A DNA stretch of 64,000 nucleotides from Metallyticus violacea (taxonomy: Eukaryota > Arthropoda > Insecta > Mantodea > Metallyticidae), in contig CM060831.1 of NCBI GenBank assembly GCA_030762175.1, forward strand, positions 80,383,001 to 80,447,000, read 5' to 3'. A program made the translations under genes and the position numbers. The notes beneath the pieces were generated by a model. The model did not search any database. It was not told the DNA's origin and saw nothing but the letters and a program-made list of their open reading frames with translations. Below, one piece after another: positions 1 through 11,000 of the stretch. Position 1 is the stretch's first letter, and each line of letters starts with the position of its first letter.

Positions 1-918
1 CTATAGGTTGCTGCAATTCAAAAGACGAAAGATCCAATGGCTCTGATCAGATTCATCATTCAAAATTTGAAACGGTAGATTTCTATACCACATACATCCC
101 CAGGTAGTCACCTTAACTAGGCGAATATAAAAATATATGAATATTAAATATTTAAAAAAAAGGCTAGCATAATATTTTAAGTAAGAAACTGAAAATTAGC
201 TCCTTCTGGAATTATACAAGGCCGTCAGTTTGACGAGAACCAAAATCTTTTATCTGCAGGAAGAGCAGAAGAATGGCCATAAATGCAGACATCCTCTTTC
301 CTGCAAGATCCCCTGTGACCATGAAACTAGGTACCGTTAGTTGTAATTTGCACAAAGGAACTTTGATTTTCACCCTCAAGGAATGGTGTTAGCAAACTTC
401 TGGTAAATAAGAAATGGAAAATATACCAACCAGAAGATTGAGTAATACAAATGCATACACTACAGCCAATAGCAACGTAGCATAATATTTTAAAATAGTT
501 GAACTAAAGTTAGAAAGCATCGTCACAAACCGACCGACTGCCAAGATTAAAACTTTCCGATTATGGAGAATTGGGACGGTCTTTGGGCAGTTTTGGGGGC
601 AGTGGAGTTGGAGGCTGTTTGAAGGCAGTTGAGTCGTGAGAGTTTTGAGGGCAGTGGAGTTGTGGCAATTCTGTGTGCAGCTTGCGAGTTGAGAATTGTG
701 GCAGTAATCAAAGTTCCTTATTGTAATAGAACAATATTTAAAATTAACTTTAACTCTGAGCGTAGGACGAAGTTTAATAAAACTTTTTCCTACAACGAAC
801 TGATTGTTTTTTTTTTTTTAACTTGTCTATGGGACATAGGCCTATTCAAAGTTTCTTCTACCTGTGAATTGATTTTTCTTACCTTCCAAAAATCTCCATT
901 TTGATGTCTCATATAGCC
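1..918. other. Intergenic AT-rich DNA, no gene seen
   Basis: I see no splice-bounded exon, conserved protein motif or repeat edge here. Short open frames around 629-904 have no recognisable domain. Confidence is in the absence of an obvious gene only. Confidence 0.5.
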
Positions 919-930
919 AGAGCAGATGGA

Positions 931-1231
931 ACCGCCACGGGTGGCCGAGGTCGTTAAGGCACAGACTCGTGAGCGGGAGGTCTGCGGTTCGAATCCCGCC
1001 AGGACCGTCCTCCCTGACTGGGGTTTTTTCCAGGTTTTCCTCAGTCTTCATAACTGGCAAATGCCGGGGAGGTACCTAAACTTAGGCCTGGAACGCTTCC
1101 TTCCTTAAAAAAAAAAATATCCTTTCCCAATATATCATTTCATCTCATGTATCATCAGTGTCCACCGCCTGTGGTGCCTCAGTAGTAAAAACGGGCGTTA
1201 AACACTACTCAAAAAAAAAAAAAAAAAAAAA
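931..1231 (+). mobile_element. SINE family A, complete tRNA-derived copy with TSD
   Basis: The head resembles a tRNA-Ser/Leu type promoter: an A-box-like GTGGCCGAGG stretch near 941-950 and a B box GGTTCGAATCC near 985. The body ends in a long poly(A) at about 1211-1231. A perfect 12-bp target-site duplication, AGAGCAGATGGA, lies at 919-930 and 1232-1243, so both ends are exact. The duplication shows target-primed retrotransposition by a partner LINE, and its perfection suggests a fairly recent insertion. Diverged relatives lie at 6497-6600, 14175-14335, 27758-27833, 51095-51290 and 53301-53531. Confidence 0.93.
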
Positions 1232-1950
1232 AGAGCAGATGGAGGCAAGGAGCAAGAGGAACAATAAGATTTCCACAGCCAGCCGACCACCCTAAACCGA
1301 CAACTTCTCATCTACTTCATCTCTTCACCCATAAATTAATCATCATCGCATAGGGCACATAACAAAATATAATTGCCACTGCAAATTTCATACAGCATTT
1401 GTCTATCTGTTAGTAGATCTATGGTCATAATAAGTGCGAAGTTCCAAAATTTATTTATGTAATTAGGATGCCACACTGAATGGTTATCCTTGTGTGCCTA
1501 ACTATACCTTATCTCTTGTAAACTTTCCATTCCCTCCATTGCTGCCAATAAGCAAAATGAAATTAAAATGTAAGCTTGTGAATTCATATATTGTTGACCA
1601 AACATTAAAAAAAAAAAATAAAGCTGTACAAGCTATTTGATCATTAACAGCAGTGAGACAATACTGGCCCTGCCCTGGTTCTAGGTAAATCCCTGGTTCT
1701 GGATTTTTCTCATGAGAAGATGCCCCCTGGTAGATAGGTAAAATTACATGTGCTATTCAGTGAATCTTATTCCATGAAAAGTCATGGAATTTAAGCATTC
1801 TAGTTACAAATATGAAATGGCAAGAAAAGAAAGAATTAACAAACATGTCACCAATGATCCAGCACTCGGTTCTAGTGTTAAAAGATCAGCTAATTAATTT
1901 AGTTAGATACATGTTACACTTATGAACGTAAATATGTTTAAAAGCATAAT

Positions 1951-2484
1951 CGATATTATATGATTTAGTTGAACTACACACTCTTAATGCTTCACTTACT
2001 TGTCATAATATATAGAACCGGTTTCGAGAACATTTTGTTCTCATTATCAGCCGCTAAAATTCAACTGTTAGATAATTCATTAACTGTGGGAATGTGCATT
2101 CTGCTTTGGTGGCAGTATGATAAACTTGTAGTTTATGTTTTCATCCCCAGTAGTGTCGAAGTCCATTAGACGTCTTTGTATTTATAGATGTAGATTTTCT
2201 CCCAAGTTGCTTGTTCTGTAGGTCCTTGTACTGATTTTAATAATTTTGTTTTATTCCTATATTGTGATTTTCTGTCCAAAAATGATATGCTACTGCTGAT
2301 TTCTCTATTTGCTTGTACTTTATGTTCCTGAAATGTTCCTTTAACCGTGTGCCTATGTTTCTCTTTGTTTTTCCAATGCAGATTTTTTCACATGTGCACA
2401 ATTTATTTTGTAAATACCTATATATTATGACAAGTAAATGAAGCATTAAGAGTGTGCAGTTCTACTAAATCATTAATAATATCA
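1951..2484 (-). mobile_element. Short Penelope-like element (PLE) derivative with inverted ends
   Basis: Inverted terminal segments of about 50 bp (starting near 1951 and ending near 2484) flank a minus-strand fragment of a GIY-YIG endonuclease. It reads ...CIGKTKRNIGTRLKEHFRN... followed by a KSAVAYHFW motif. This is the C-terminal domain that follows the RT in Penelope-like elements. The RT is absent. The same terminal sequence recurs at 18727-18880 and 37065-38404. It is a dead derivative of about 530 bp. Confidence 0.8.
2015..2050 (-). ncRNA. Hammerhead-ribozyme-like motif, one core change
   Basis: The minus strand reads CUGAUAA, then a GAGAAC/GUUCUC stem II hairpin, then GAAAC, then the self-complementary ACCGGU and a GUU cleavage triplet. 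The CUGANGA box has one substitution (G to A), so activity is doubtful. It sits at the terminus of the PLE derivative, where PLE hammerheads are known to lie. Confidence 0.6.
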
Positions 2485-2589
2485 ATTAATTACTGCATGT
2501 TTATGTTGTATTGGGCTGAAGCTATTGACTGTAATGATTGCCTGCGTAGATGTTCTTTCTGTTTATTCCAAATTCTAAATTTGCATGTC

Positions 2590-2867
2590 AATTCTGGTGG
2601 TCTAGTGGTAACCATACTTGCCTCGTAGATCCCAGATCGCCCCTTCAATCCCAGCCATTTTTTTGAGTGTAAAAATCCTAGGTATGGCTTTCTTCAGAAG
2701 AGAAGTAAAGCAATGGGTCCGATGTTTTAGATTTATAGCATGTAAAAGAACCTCAAGCCTGGAAAAAAAGAGGTTTCTGAGAAAAATTTATCTACCATTT
2801 CATGCCTTGAATTGAATGGGATGCTGATAACCTGAGATGTTAAACATTGTCCGTAAATAAAGTAAAT
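2590..2867 (+). mobile_element. SINE family B, diverged copy
   Basis: A tRNA-like head (TGGTCTAGTGGTAACCATAC) is followed by a degraded B box. The body is the family B consensus, which mentions 'aagtaaagc', 'cctcaagcctg' and 'acctgagatgttaaa'. The tail is ATAAATAAA-like. Other copies are at 23631-23926, 24393-24929, 39604-39888, 46526-46798, 51981-52276, 56857-57146 and 59603-59892. This copy sits directly beside the inverted arm of the PLE at 2868. Confidence 0.85.
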
Positions 2868-4065
2868 CAACAACCAACTTTCCATTGTATTTTATTACTT
2901 TCAGGTTCAAAAATAGGAACACATTATTTGTATCCTTTTCATATGTAAATACTAAGCTTGGCTCTTGGTAAGTTGAACAGTTTTGTGGTATCATTAATAT
3001 ATACCTTTTTTTTTTTCACCGATTCTGGTTTTACTCTATGTAAAATTCCTGTTCCCAAGTATACTGAAAGAAAAATTGTTAAAGTATCTAAGAGAAAGGC
3101 TAAATTCAATTGACATTAACTGGAATCACATAGATGAATTTATAAAACTATTAGAAATATGCATAATTTATATATACTTTACATATAATGCTAAATTCTA
3201 CAAGCAAGAATCATGCCTAACAGTGGGAAGGTCCTTATTCCCCTTTTTGGCTAATCTGTTGTAATACAAGGTACATCGATGACATTTTTGCAATAGTAAA
3301 TAATAACATATTAATGATGCCATTAAATTGTTCCACTTACATGAGCCAAGCTGAGCTATTTTATATGAAAAGGATACAAATAATGTGCTACCATTTTTGG
3401 ACCTCACAAAATAATAAAAAACAATGGAAAGTTGGGATTTGGAATACTCAGAAAGAACATTCACCAGACAATTACATAAAAGCTGAAAGCCTGAACCCAA
3501 AACATTATAAATATACAATAATTAATAGTTTAACACAAAGACTTGAGAACTTATCTTTGAATAATACAAAATACCATATAGTAGAAACAGCAGTAATTAA
3601 TGGATTTTGCAAGGAATTGGTTCAAAAAAGTTACTAAAGTTCAAAAAACTTAAGCAGCTAAAAGAAATCCCAACTCTCTTGGCAATAAAAGAAAAGAACA
3701 TTTATAAAAATTTACATATTATCCTTGGACTACACAAAAATTTCATAATATCTTTAAGTGCGCTGCCATAAACCTGACTTGTCAGTATGACCATTATTTC
3801 CTGGCTCAACAGATATTCGGAACATATATTCAAGGAAGCACTGACCACAAAGAAGGAGCAAAATATTGTTAACTGGGACAGCAGTTTGCAAATGAATTGT
3901 ATTTGGTACCTTATGCTTGCCAAACACCTAGATCCCGTAGCATGTTCACATGGCTCTAAATCAGATAGTAGCTCATAGGCTCCAGAAGCCAGATATCCAG
4001 CTGATGATGTGGACAATAGTTCCACGGAACATATGTTCTGAGTAAATCTCATTTAAGTGAAACCA
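2868..4065 (+). mobile_element. Penelope-like element relic with inverted RT arm
   Basis: The plus strand at about 3300-3640 encodes decayed PLE reverse transcriptase, including a YEKDTNN...LPFLDL-like palm segment. Next comes the DNYIKAESLNPKHYK / INSL region that follows it. The segment 2868-2999 is the reverse complement of about 3308-3440, with EKDTNN visible on the minus strand, so the copy is an inverted-arm foldback. The 3' end at 4001-4060 carries a hammerhead-like motif and the AAGTGAA terminal sequence. Frames are broken throughout. Confidence 0.8.
4001..4040 (+). ncRNA. Hammerhead-ribozyme-like motif, near canonical
   Basis: It reads CUGAUGA, a GUGGA/UCCAC stem II, GGAAC in place of GAAAC, then ACAUAUGU as self-complementary stem III and a GUU cleavage triplet. 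One core substitution (GAAA to GGAA) probably inactivates it. It marks the 3' terminus of the PLE relic. Confidence 0.65.
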
Positions 4066-4598
4066 TAAAGAGTCTTTTAAACATCTGACTAATAAGAGAT
4101 TAAAAAAAAGTATCTCTGTTGTTCTACTGAAATATTAAACATTTGAATATATATTATTAAAAATATAAAGGCCAGTCCTGGATTCTGTGTTTCCAATATG
4201 CAATCACTCATTTTATAAAATGATAAAACTAGTAACTTTAATTTTTTTTATGTCTATTCATAACCTTTTGTCCTAAAATTATTCATAATACAAAACTGAA
4301 TACCCCCATGCATACATTTTTATTTCGCAAATCATGGCATAAAGATACAAGAAATGTTCAGTAAGTAAAACATTTATTTATTACTTCAGTCTCACATACA
4401 CTGAACTGTTTCTTAATTTTTTTCTCTATACGGTATAGATGTTGTTACTGTTCAATATAATCTCATTGCAAATCAATACTTTGCACCACTTAGTCGCCAG
4501 ATGCTGTATACCATGGAGTACCACTCTATTAGTATCTCTCTTCCTATAGCTGACTTCCTTGAAAATCAAATCTCCTCTTGTGGCTGCATCTTTTACAG

Positions 4599-5577
4599 CA
4601 GTGCTTCTCAAACTTTTTCATCTCACAAACCCCTTCATAGTGATCTGAGCTGAGTGGAATCCCTTATTAATAAATAAAATGTTTAACAATCTTAAATTAG
4701 ACTAAAGTTTGTAAATAAGTCTAAATTAGGATTCCCCTCCAAAATAATGTAACATTTTACATCTTTTAGAGCAATGCTTTTCAAACTTTTTCAACTCAAG
4801 AATCCCCTTCATAAAGATCTCAGCTGAATGGAACACCTTATTTATATAAAAAATGTTTCACAACCTTAGATTGGTCTAAGTTGCTGTGGTTAGAGTAAAT
4901 AAGGCCTACTTTAATATTCCTCTCCAAAAATGATGCAATACCACTTAAAATATAAAAACTTCATCAGACAAAATAATTATACATTTATTTTACATAGAAA
5001 ATGTTAAATCTAAAATTAAGTTGGTAAACCTAAGAATGCAATAGAATAATTCCCTATTTTTATATTTCATACATATTTTAATCACAACCATATGCAGAAA
5101 ACTGCTTTTTTAATATTACTGACATATTTTACTTATGTCAGAATTTCATGCATGATTAAGTTACACAGTTATGGGGTAGTTGAAATATTTTAAACAAATC
5201 AGTTCAAACTTCTCATCGAATTTCAATTGAAAGAGGTTTATCTTGGATTTCACAGAATTTTGAAGCCAGGAACTATGAAAGTGAAGACTTTATTTAATTT
5301 CTGTCACTTGACTGGTACCCTATGTCCATAATCAGTCATCTCCTTAAAATAAAATAAGGAACATTTTCCTGTCACTAAATATCTACACACATGGCTTGTT
5401 TCAAAAAATTGAAAACAATATGTCTAAATCATGACCATATTTTCATATTGCAGGCTTAAATTGTAATAATAATAAAAAAATCTCAAACTCCACCATTAGG
5501 AGTACAGTATTTTAGTGAATCTCTTGCAAGATTTTGGGAATACCCAAGGGGTTTATGAACCAGTTTGGAAAACACTG
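4599..5577. mobile_element. Non-autonomous hAT-like element
   Basis: The left end reads CAGTGCTTCTCAAACTTTTT and the right end is its imperfect inverted copy, CAGTGTTTTCCAAACTGGTT on the minus strand. These are CAGTG-type hAT termini. The 8 bp outside are TTTTACAG and TTTTAAAT, a decayed possible TSD. The left end is present twice: 4599-4770 and about 4770-4915 are similar, a tandem duplication of the terminus. No transposase is visible. Confidence 0.7.
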
Positions 5578-5585
5578 TTTTAAAT

Positions 5586-7250
5586 GATGGTTGATTGGTT
5601 ACTATTGGCCATTGGGATGCTGATATTTATCATTTTTTCCCTAGTTTCACAATAAAGAGCTTCCAAATTATTTTTCATTCTGTTTTAAAGGATAGAGTGA
5701 TGAAAACCAGAATGTTCAATATCCGGGCTGTAGAGTGCTGGATAATTCACCAACATTTTGTAATCTTTTCCTGATATTGGTTTTTCTAAGGCTTCATGTT
5801 TTAGATATTATCTTCAAATTTATAAAGAGTTTATGAAACATACATTGATGTTTAATGTTTGTTATGATGCAATGCAACAATCAAAATACTTTTGTCAGAG
5901 CCCTAGTGACAGAGAATACTGTCTTAAACTTTTTTCCAAGAAGTTTTGTGATGCCACTCCATGTAATGTGTTTGACTATGCCAAATAAGAAATCTTTGCC
6001 TTCATCTTTTACAACGTTGAAGTAATTCTGATACTAAGATTGGTAGCTAGTCTTTGAATATTCTAACTGGCAGATAATGGAATTAACACTATTGACAAAA
6101 TATTGAGTTGAACAACTAACTACTTGCTTGTTATTAATTGACTGTCCCAAATAAGCAGGTTGGCATATTCCATCAATGCTAATATGAATGCAGTTTGTGT
6201 TCGTCTGGAGCCCGAAATCTCTTTAGCCTTCTTTTGTTGATGACAGACTTTTCATCCAACTGATGTGCTTTTATCTGGTACATACACATTTCTTAATTTT
6301 CTCTAAAGGTTTAATATTTTTCAAAAAGAGAAATATAATTATTGCTACTTTTTTTATAACATATCATTTAGAGACTCAACTTTGAAAGCAAAAATAATCA
6401 CCCTACCTGCAGAAAAAAGATTTAATAGTGTATAGTGCTCATTGTCAATGCCACAGCATGAGATGATAAATTGAGAAATGGGTTGTTTTGGGGTGAGGGA
6501 AAGTATCATTCCAGACCTAATTTAGGATACCTTCATGGCATTTGTCATTAATGCATACTGAGTAAAACCTTGAAAAACTTCAGTCAGGGAGGTAAACCCT
6601 TACCTTTAACAATCTGTACCTTAGCGACTTTGTCATCTGTGTTGGTTAGAAAAAGATGAAATTACATGATATAGTGCATGAAGCTTTAAGATGCTATATT
6701 TAAAATACTATATTTTTCAAGATAAACTGGCATAGAAAAAGAGTGGAATGTGATGTATTATTTAATGATTGTTCCTTCTACTTTAAGGCAGCTTTTTAAA
6801 ACCTTAGGAATCAAAAACATCAACATTAAGTTATTAAAATTTCAGTTCTGGAGATTTTTGATATTTGAATGAAAATAAATCATTTCTGATTCAGTTCTTC
6901 ATTTTCCTGCAGTTTACGGGAGACTTTTACCTCTGAGAGAAAATAAATTTCTGTTTCAAGTAGAATCTACCAACTTCACTTGTTTATTACCCTTTGCTCT
7001 CATGAATTAAAACCTTTTCAAAGATGACATCAGAGTTAATTGTTCCCACAAACTCCATAATATATTATAAGGCAGCATAGATCAAAACATTTTTTCTTAA
7101 TGTTGAATTATAAGTAACATATAATCAAATTATTGTATTACTAATTGAACATCACACTGTGTTCAATTAGCAAATCATATAATTAAATTATTGCTATAAT
7201 GTACAAGTTCCAAATAGCCTATAAGTTAATATAAATAATATCTTCCCAAA
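5586..7250. other. AT-rich spacer downstream of the zinc-finger gene
   Basis: Apart from a SINE A fragment at 6497-6600 I see no supported feature. Parts may be ancient transposon sequence linked to the hAT element on the left, but no domain can be read. Confidence 0.4.
6497..6600 (-). mobile_element. SINE family A fragment
   Basis: On the minus strand this matches the middle of family A: 'ctccctgactg', an AGGTTTT-like run, 'atgccatgaagg' and 'ggtctgg'. Head and tail are missing. Confidence 0.6.
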
Positions 7251-7253
7251 CCT

Positions 7254-8034
7254 TCACATGTTCCGTTTATGAAGCAAGTAATGATTTTTTAATGTTGATG
7301 CACGAGTAAATCTTTTCTCACAGATGTCACATTTGTGAAATCTTTTTCCCTCATGAATTAACTTATGCCTTTTCAAGGCTGATCGCTGAGTGAAGTGTCT
7401 TCCACAAATTTCACATTCATGTGGTCTTTTGCCTTCATGAATCAACTGGTGGGTTTTCAAAATAGATAACTGTGCAAAACTCTTTCCACAAATTTCACAT
7501 TTATGAAGTTTAACACCATAATGAATTAAAATATGCCTTTTCAAGTGTGACATTTGACCAAAGCTCTTTTTACAATGTTCACACTGGTGAGGTTTTGTGC
7601 CAGCATGAATCAAAACATGCCTTCTCAAGTGTGAAACATCATTAAAGCACTTTTCACATATTTCACATTTATATGGTCTTTTGCCCTCATGAATCAAAAG
7701 ATGCCTTTTCAAGCTTTGTAATGCACTAAATTTTTTCTCACAAAACTTACATTTGTGAAGTTTTTTCCTTCTGTCCTTAAGTACTGCAGTGTGCTTACTG
7801 AAGTACAATGCTCCAGTAGTAACATTTTCATGAATTTCAAACCGAATTGACTCTCTAGCTTCAGGGGAATAAACATGTTTTACTGTATGAGATGGATGAT
7901 TGATATTGATTGCAAGAGCTCTGGAGTCATTGGTTCCTGTAATTTCAAGCTTCTTCCCATCATTTTCCAATGTAGCATTGCTAAAACCACTGAAGGCTGT
8001 GGCACCATGACCAGAGTATTCTTCTGCACATAGT
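7254..8034 (-). CDS. Zinc-finger gene exon 3 (terminal, all six fingers)
   Basis: The acceptor AG lies at 8036-8035 and the stop TGA at 7256-7254. The frame is open from the acceptor, so the in-frame TTG at 7970 is not the start. All six fingers lie in this exon, encoded without interruption, which is usual for this class. The first nucleotide completes a Gly codon with the two bases left by exon 2. Confidence 0.92.
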
Positions 8035-11000
8035 CTGAAATATTAAAAAAGAATTTTAAGGTAAGAAACAGTTCGAAGCAACAAATTACCGAAACAATAT
8101 ATTAATTTTCCTATGTGACAAGCTGGGGAAACTCATTCATTAGGAACTACAGTGTTTTTCAAATGGAATTTATTTTATTTTGAAGTATGCAACATGTTTA
8201 TTTGCTCTATGGCTTAGAACTTTGGGGTAGCACAGCAATAAGTAACCTAAAGAGGCTATTAATTTTACAGAAACAATGTAGAATAATTATACTCAGGCTT
8301 AATAAAAAAACTTCATGTCGAAAAGTCTTTAAAGAAAATAGGTTTTTAACTCTGATCTCACTATATGAATTAATTGTAAATAGCAATAAATATACTGGCA
8401 GTAATAACCAATACCACACCTATGAAACATGGGGAAAAGCTAATCTGCATCAAATCCCCTTACACAAAAAAGTATCAGAATGGATATATTTATCAAAGAT
8501 TTAATCTTGTACAACTAATTTTAAGTGGCTCTAAAATTGAAATATTCTGTCACGCAGAAGCTGCGTAAACTAAGTGAATTCAACACCAAGTTGAATAACT
8601 ATTAATAAAAATAAATATAAAATCAAAATTAGGTCTTATTAATTAATGGCATGCAGTAAGTTGTGGCATTAGGGGAACAAAGTTAGAATTCTTGCAATCT
8701 ATAAGTATCACAAAATAGAAACCATGTTTTTAGAACTATATTATTATTAGATTAAATCACAAGAATTAATTATATACTATTAATTAAATGAAATATATGA
8801 TAATGATATACAAAGCTATAATGTGTGGGTATTTTTAAACATTTTTAAATGTAACTTTGAACTATTGATAGCTTTACATTCACTAAAATAGAGAGAAATA
8901 ACAGAAAGTTTTGATTAACATTCTATATTTAAGAACATGATATTCATATATTTAAAAAAAAAAACATGTTACATGTTACTATTTAAATACAATTTTGATG
9001 TACTAAACAAATATACGCATTCAACAATAAACAATAAAAAATTTTATAGGTTTTCACTGCCTATGAAATTAAATTTAATGTTACTGTATTAAAACATATA
9101 ATGCAAACATTTTATGAATGTTATTACTGACTTCTCTTACCCGCAAATAGAGTTTTCAAACACATATTAGATTAATACTTCACATCTGCTATCTTCATGA
9201 CAATGCTTTTGTTAAATATAAAACATATGCAATGTTATAAATACAGTTTATATGCTGAATTAATTTCTCATTTTATTTTAAAACAATATCGAGAAAATTA
9301 AACACAAGATCACCTTTTAAATTGCGGTTTTCAAGTATACCTTTACTCCTAATAGTCCAAGGTCCCTTATTTTCAAAAACTATTTTTCTTATTTATTTAA
9401 ATGGTGTATACCAAATTTTATTGTGAAGAAACAAATATTGGTAGCACTAGAGCTATTTTTAAATTTTGGGTTTTAGGTATACCCCCCACTCTTAATGGCC
9501 TGATTTCCCTGATTTTCAGGAACTATTTTTTTATTTTATTTTACAGTATAAGGGGAGTTTTGTTGCAAAAAGCAAATGGTGCCTCTAGAATAAGTTTTAA
9601 ATTTTGGGTTTCAGGACCCATTCCTAATAATCTGATTTCAATCATTTTCAGACTTTTTTCCTTATTTGATTTAAATGGTATATGCCAAGTTGTGTTGTGA
9701 AAAAACAATTATTGGTGCTGCTAGAGCGATTTTAAATTTTGGGTTTCAAGTAACCCTCCTCCTTCTAATGGTCCAATTTCCCTGATTTTTAGAAACTATT
9801 TTTCTTATTCTATTTAAATGGCATATATAGTCCTTTATTTGCAAAAAAAAAAAAAAAAAAAAAAAAAAAACATATTATTGCCACTAGAGCAATTTTTAAA
9901 TTTTAGGTTGCAGGTAAATCCCCCTCCTAATAGCCCTGATTCTCTGAAATTATTTATTTTTTTTCCTATTTAAATGGCATAAATGGAGTTTTGTTGTGAA
10001 AAAACATATATTAATGCAACTATAGCAATTTTAACCCCCCCCCTCTTATAATATGCCAATTAATTTTTTTTTCCTTCCATGTATGAACTTTCCTTTAAAA
10101 TCATTTAAAATTGTGGCTGCTAGAGTGATATTTCATTTTTTTTAAAAAATTTTACAAGCCAAGTTTTGTTGAGAAAAAATAAAAATTGCAACAATAGTGG
10201 GAAAGAGAATGGATGGACAGGGATGGGTGCATGTACTCACACATACATATTTTATTTTTTTATTTAATTGTAGGTAAGAATGATGCCAATTTGGATAGAT
10301 TACTAAAAGCTCTTTCTAATGGTACAATCACAAAAGCTTACATTCCTTTGGAATTTGCTAAAAGAATAAAATAACTTAATATATCAACATTTTTATGATG
10401 CTGACTACAATAGCTTCATTCCTTCAGAATTCACTAAAACTGGGCAATACAGTAATATTTTGGAGTCTTATTTGTTTATCACAACAATATTATCAGCATC
10501 AAGTGTAGCAGGGAAAACTTCATCTGTGGCAAGACATATTTTATCGACCATGTTGTCTTCCAGAAAATCTATGTATATTGCTTGTAGTAGCTTTTTCAAA
10601 TTCTCAAATTTTTTTGAAACATGTGATTGGTTTTCATGATTCTCTTAAATTTTAAATCATTTTATTTAAGTCCCTGCAGCTCTTCTTTACAATATTATAT
10701 GCTGAGGATGTAAAAGAATATAAAACCTAACAGTTAACAGGGGTAAGTTTTCATAATAATGAATCAGAATTTTGAAATCTGTGATTTTGAATTTTCAGAC
10801 ATCTTTTGGATTCTGTATTTCTGTCCTCTATAATTACTTCTTTGCTGGTAGAGACTGTTCCAACTGTTCCAATTTTTATTATACTCGGCAGGATACAAAA
10901 TGGCATCTACTACTTACTACAATTTCTTTTTAGTTATCCAAAATATCTAGGCTAAATAACCATGTATTGGGAAATTATTACTTAAAATTCTCCAAATTCC

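Noticed and set aside
931..1005. tRNA genes at SINE heads (also 24650, 59605, 45570)
   Set aside because: They have A/B boxes but imperfect arms and continue into SINE bodies with TSDs, so they are SINE heads, not tRNA genes.
926..1108. Open frames across 842-1108 on both strands
   Set aside because: They lie within the SINE A body; the apparent peptides are translations of the SINE.
9401..9700. 99-codon plus-strand frame in the repeat array
   Set aside because: The frame is not kept by the other repeat units or by the copy at 62.8 kb.
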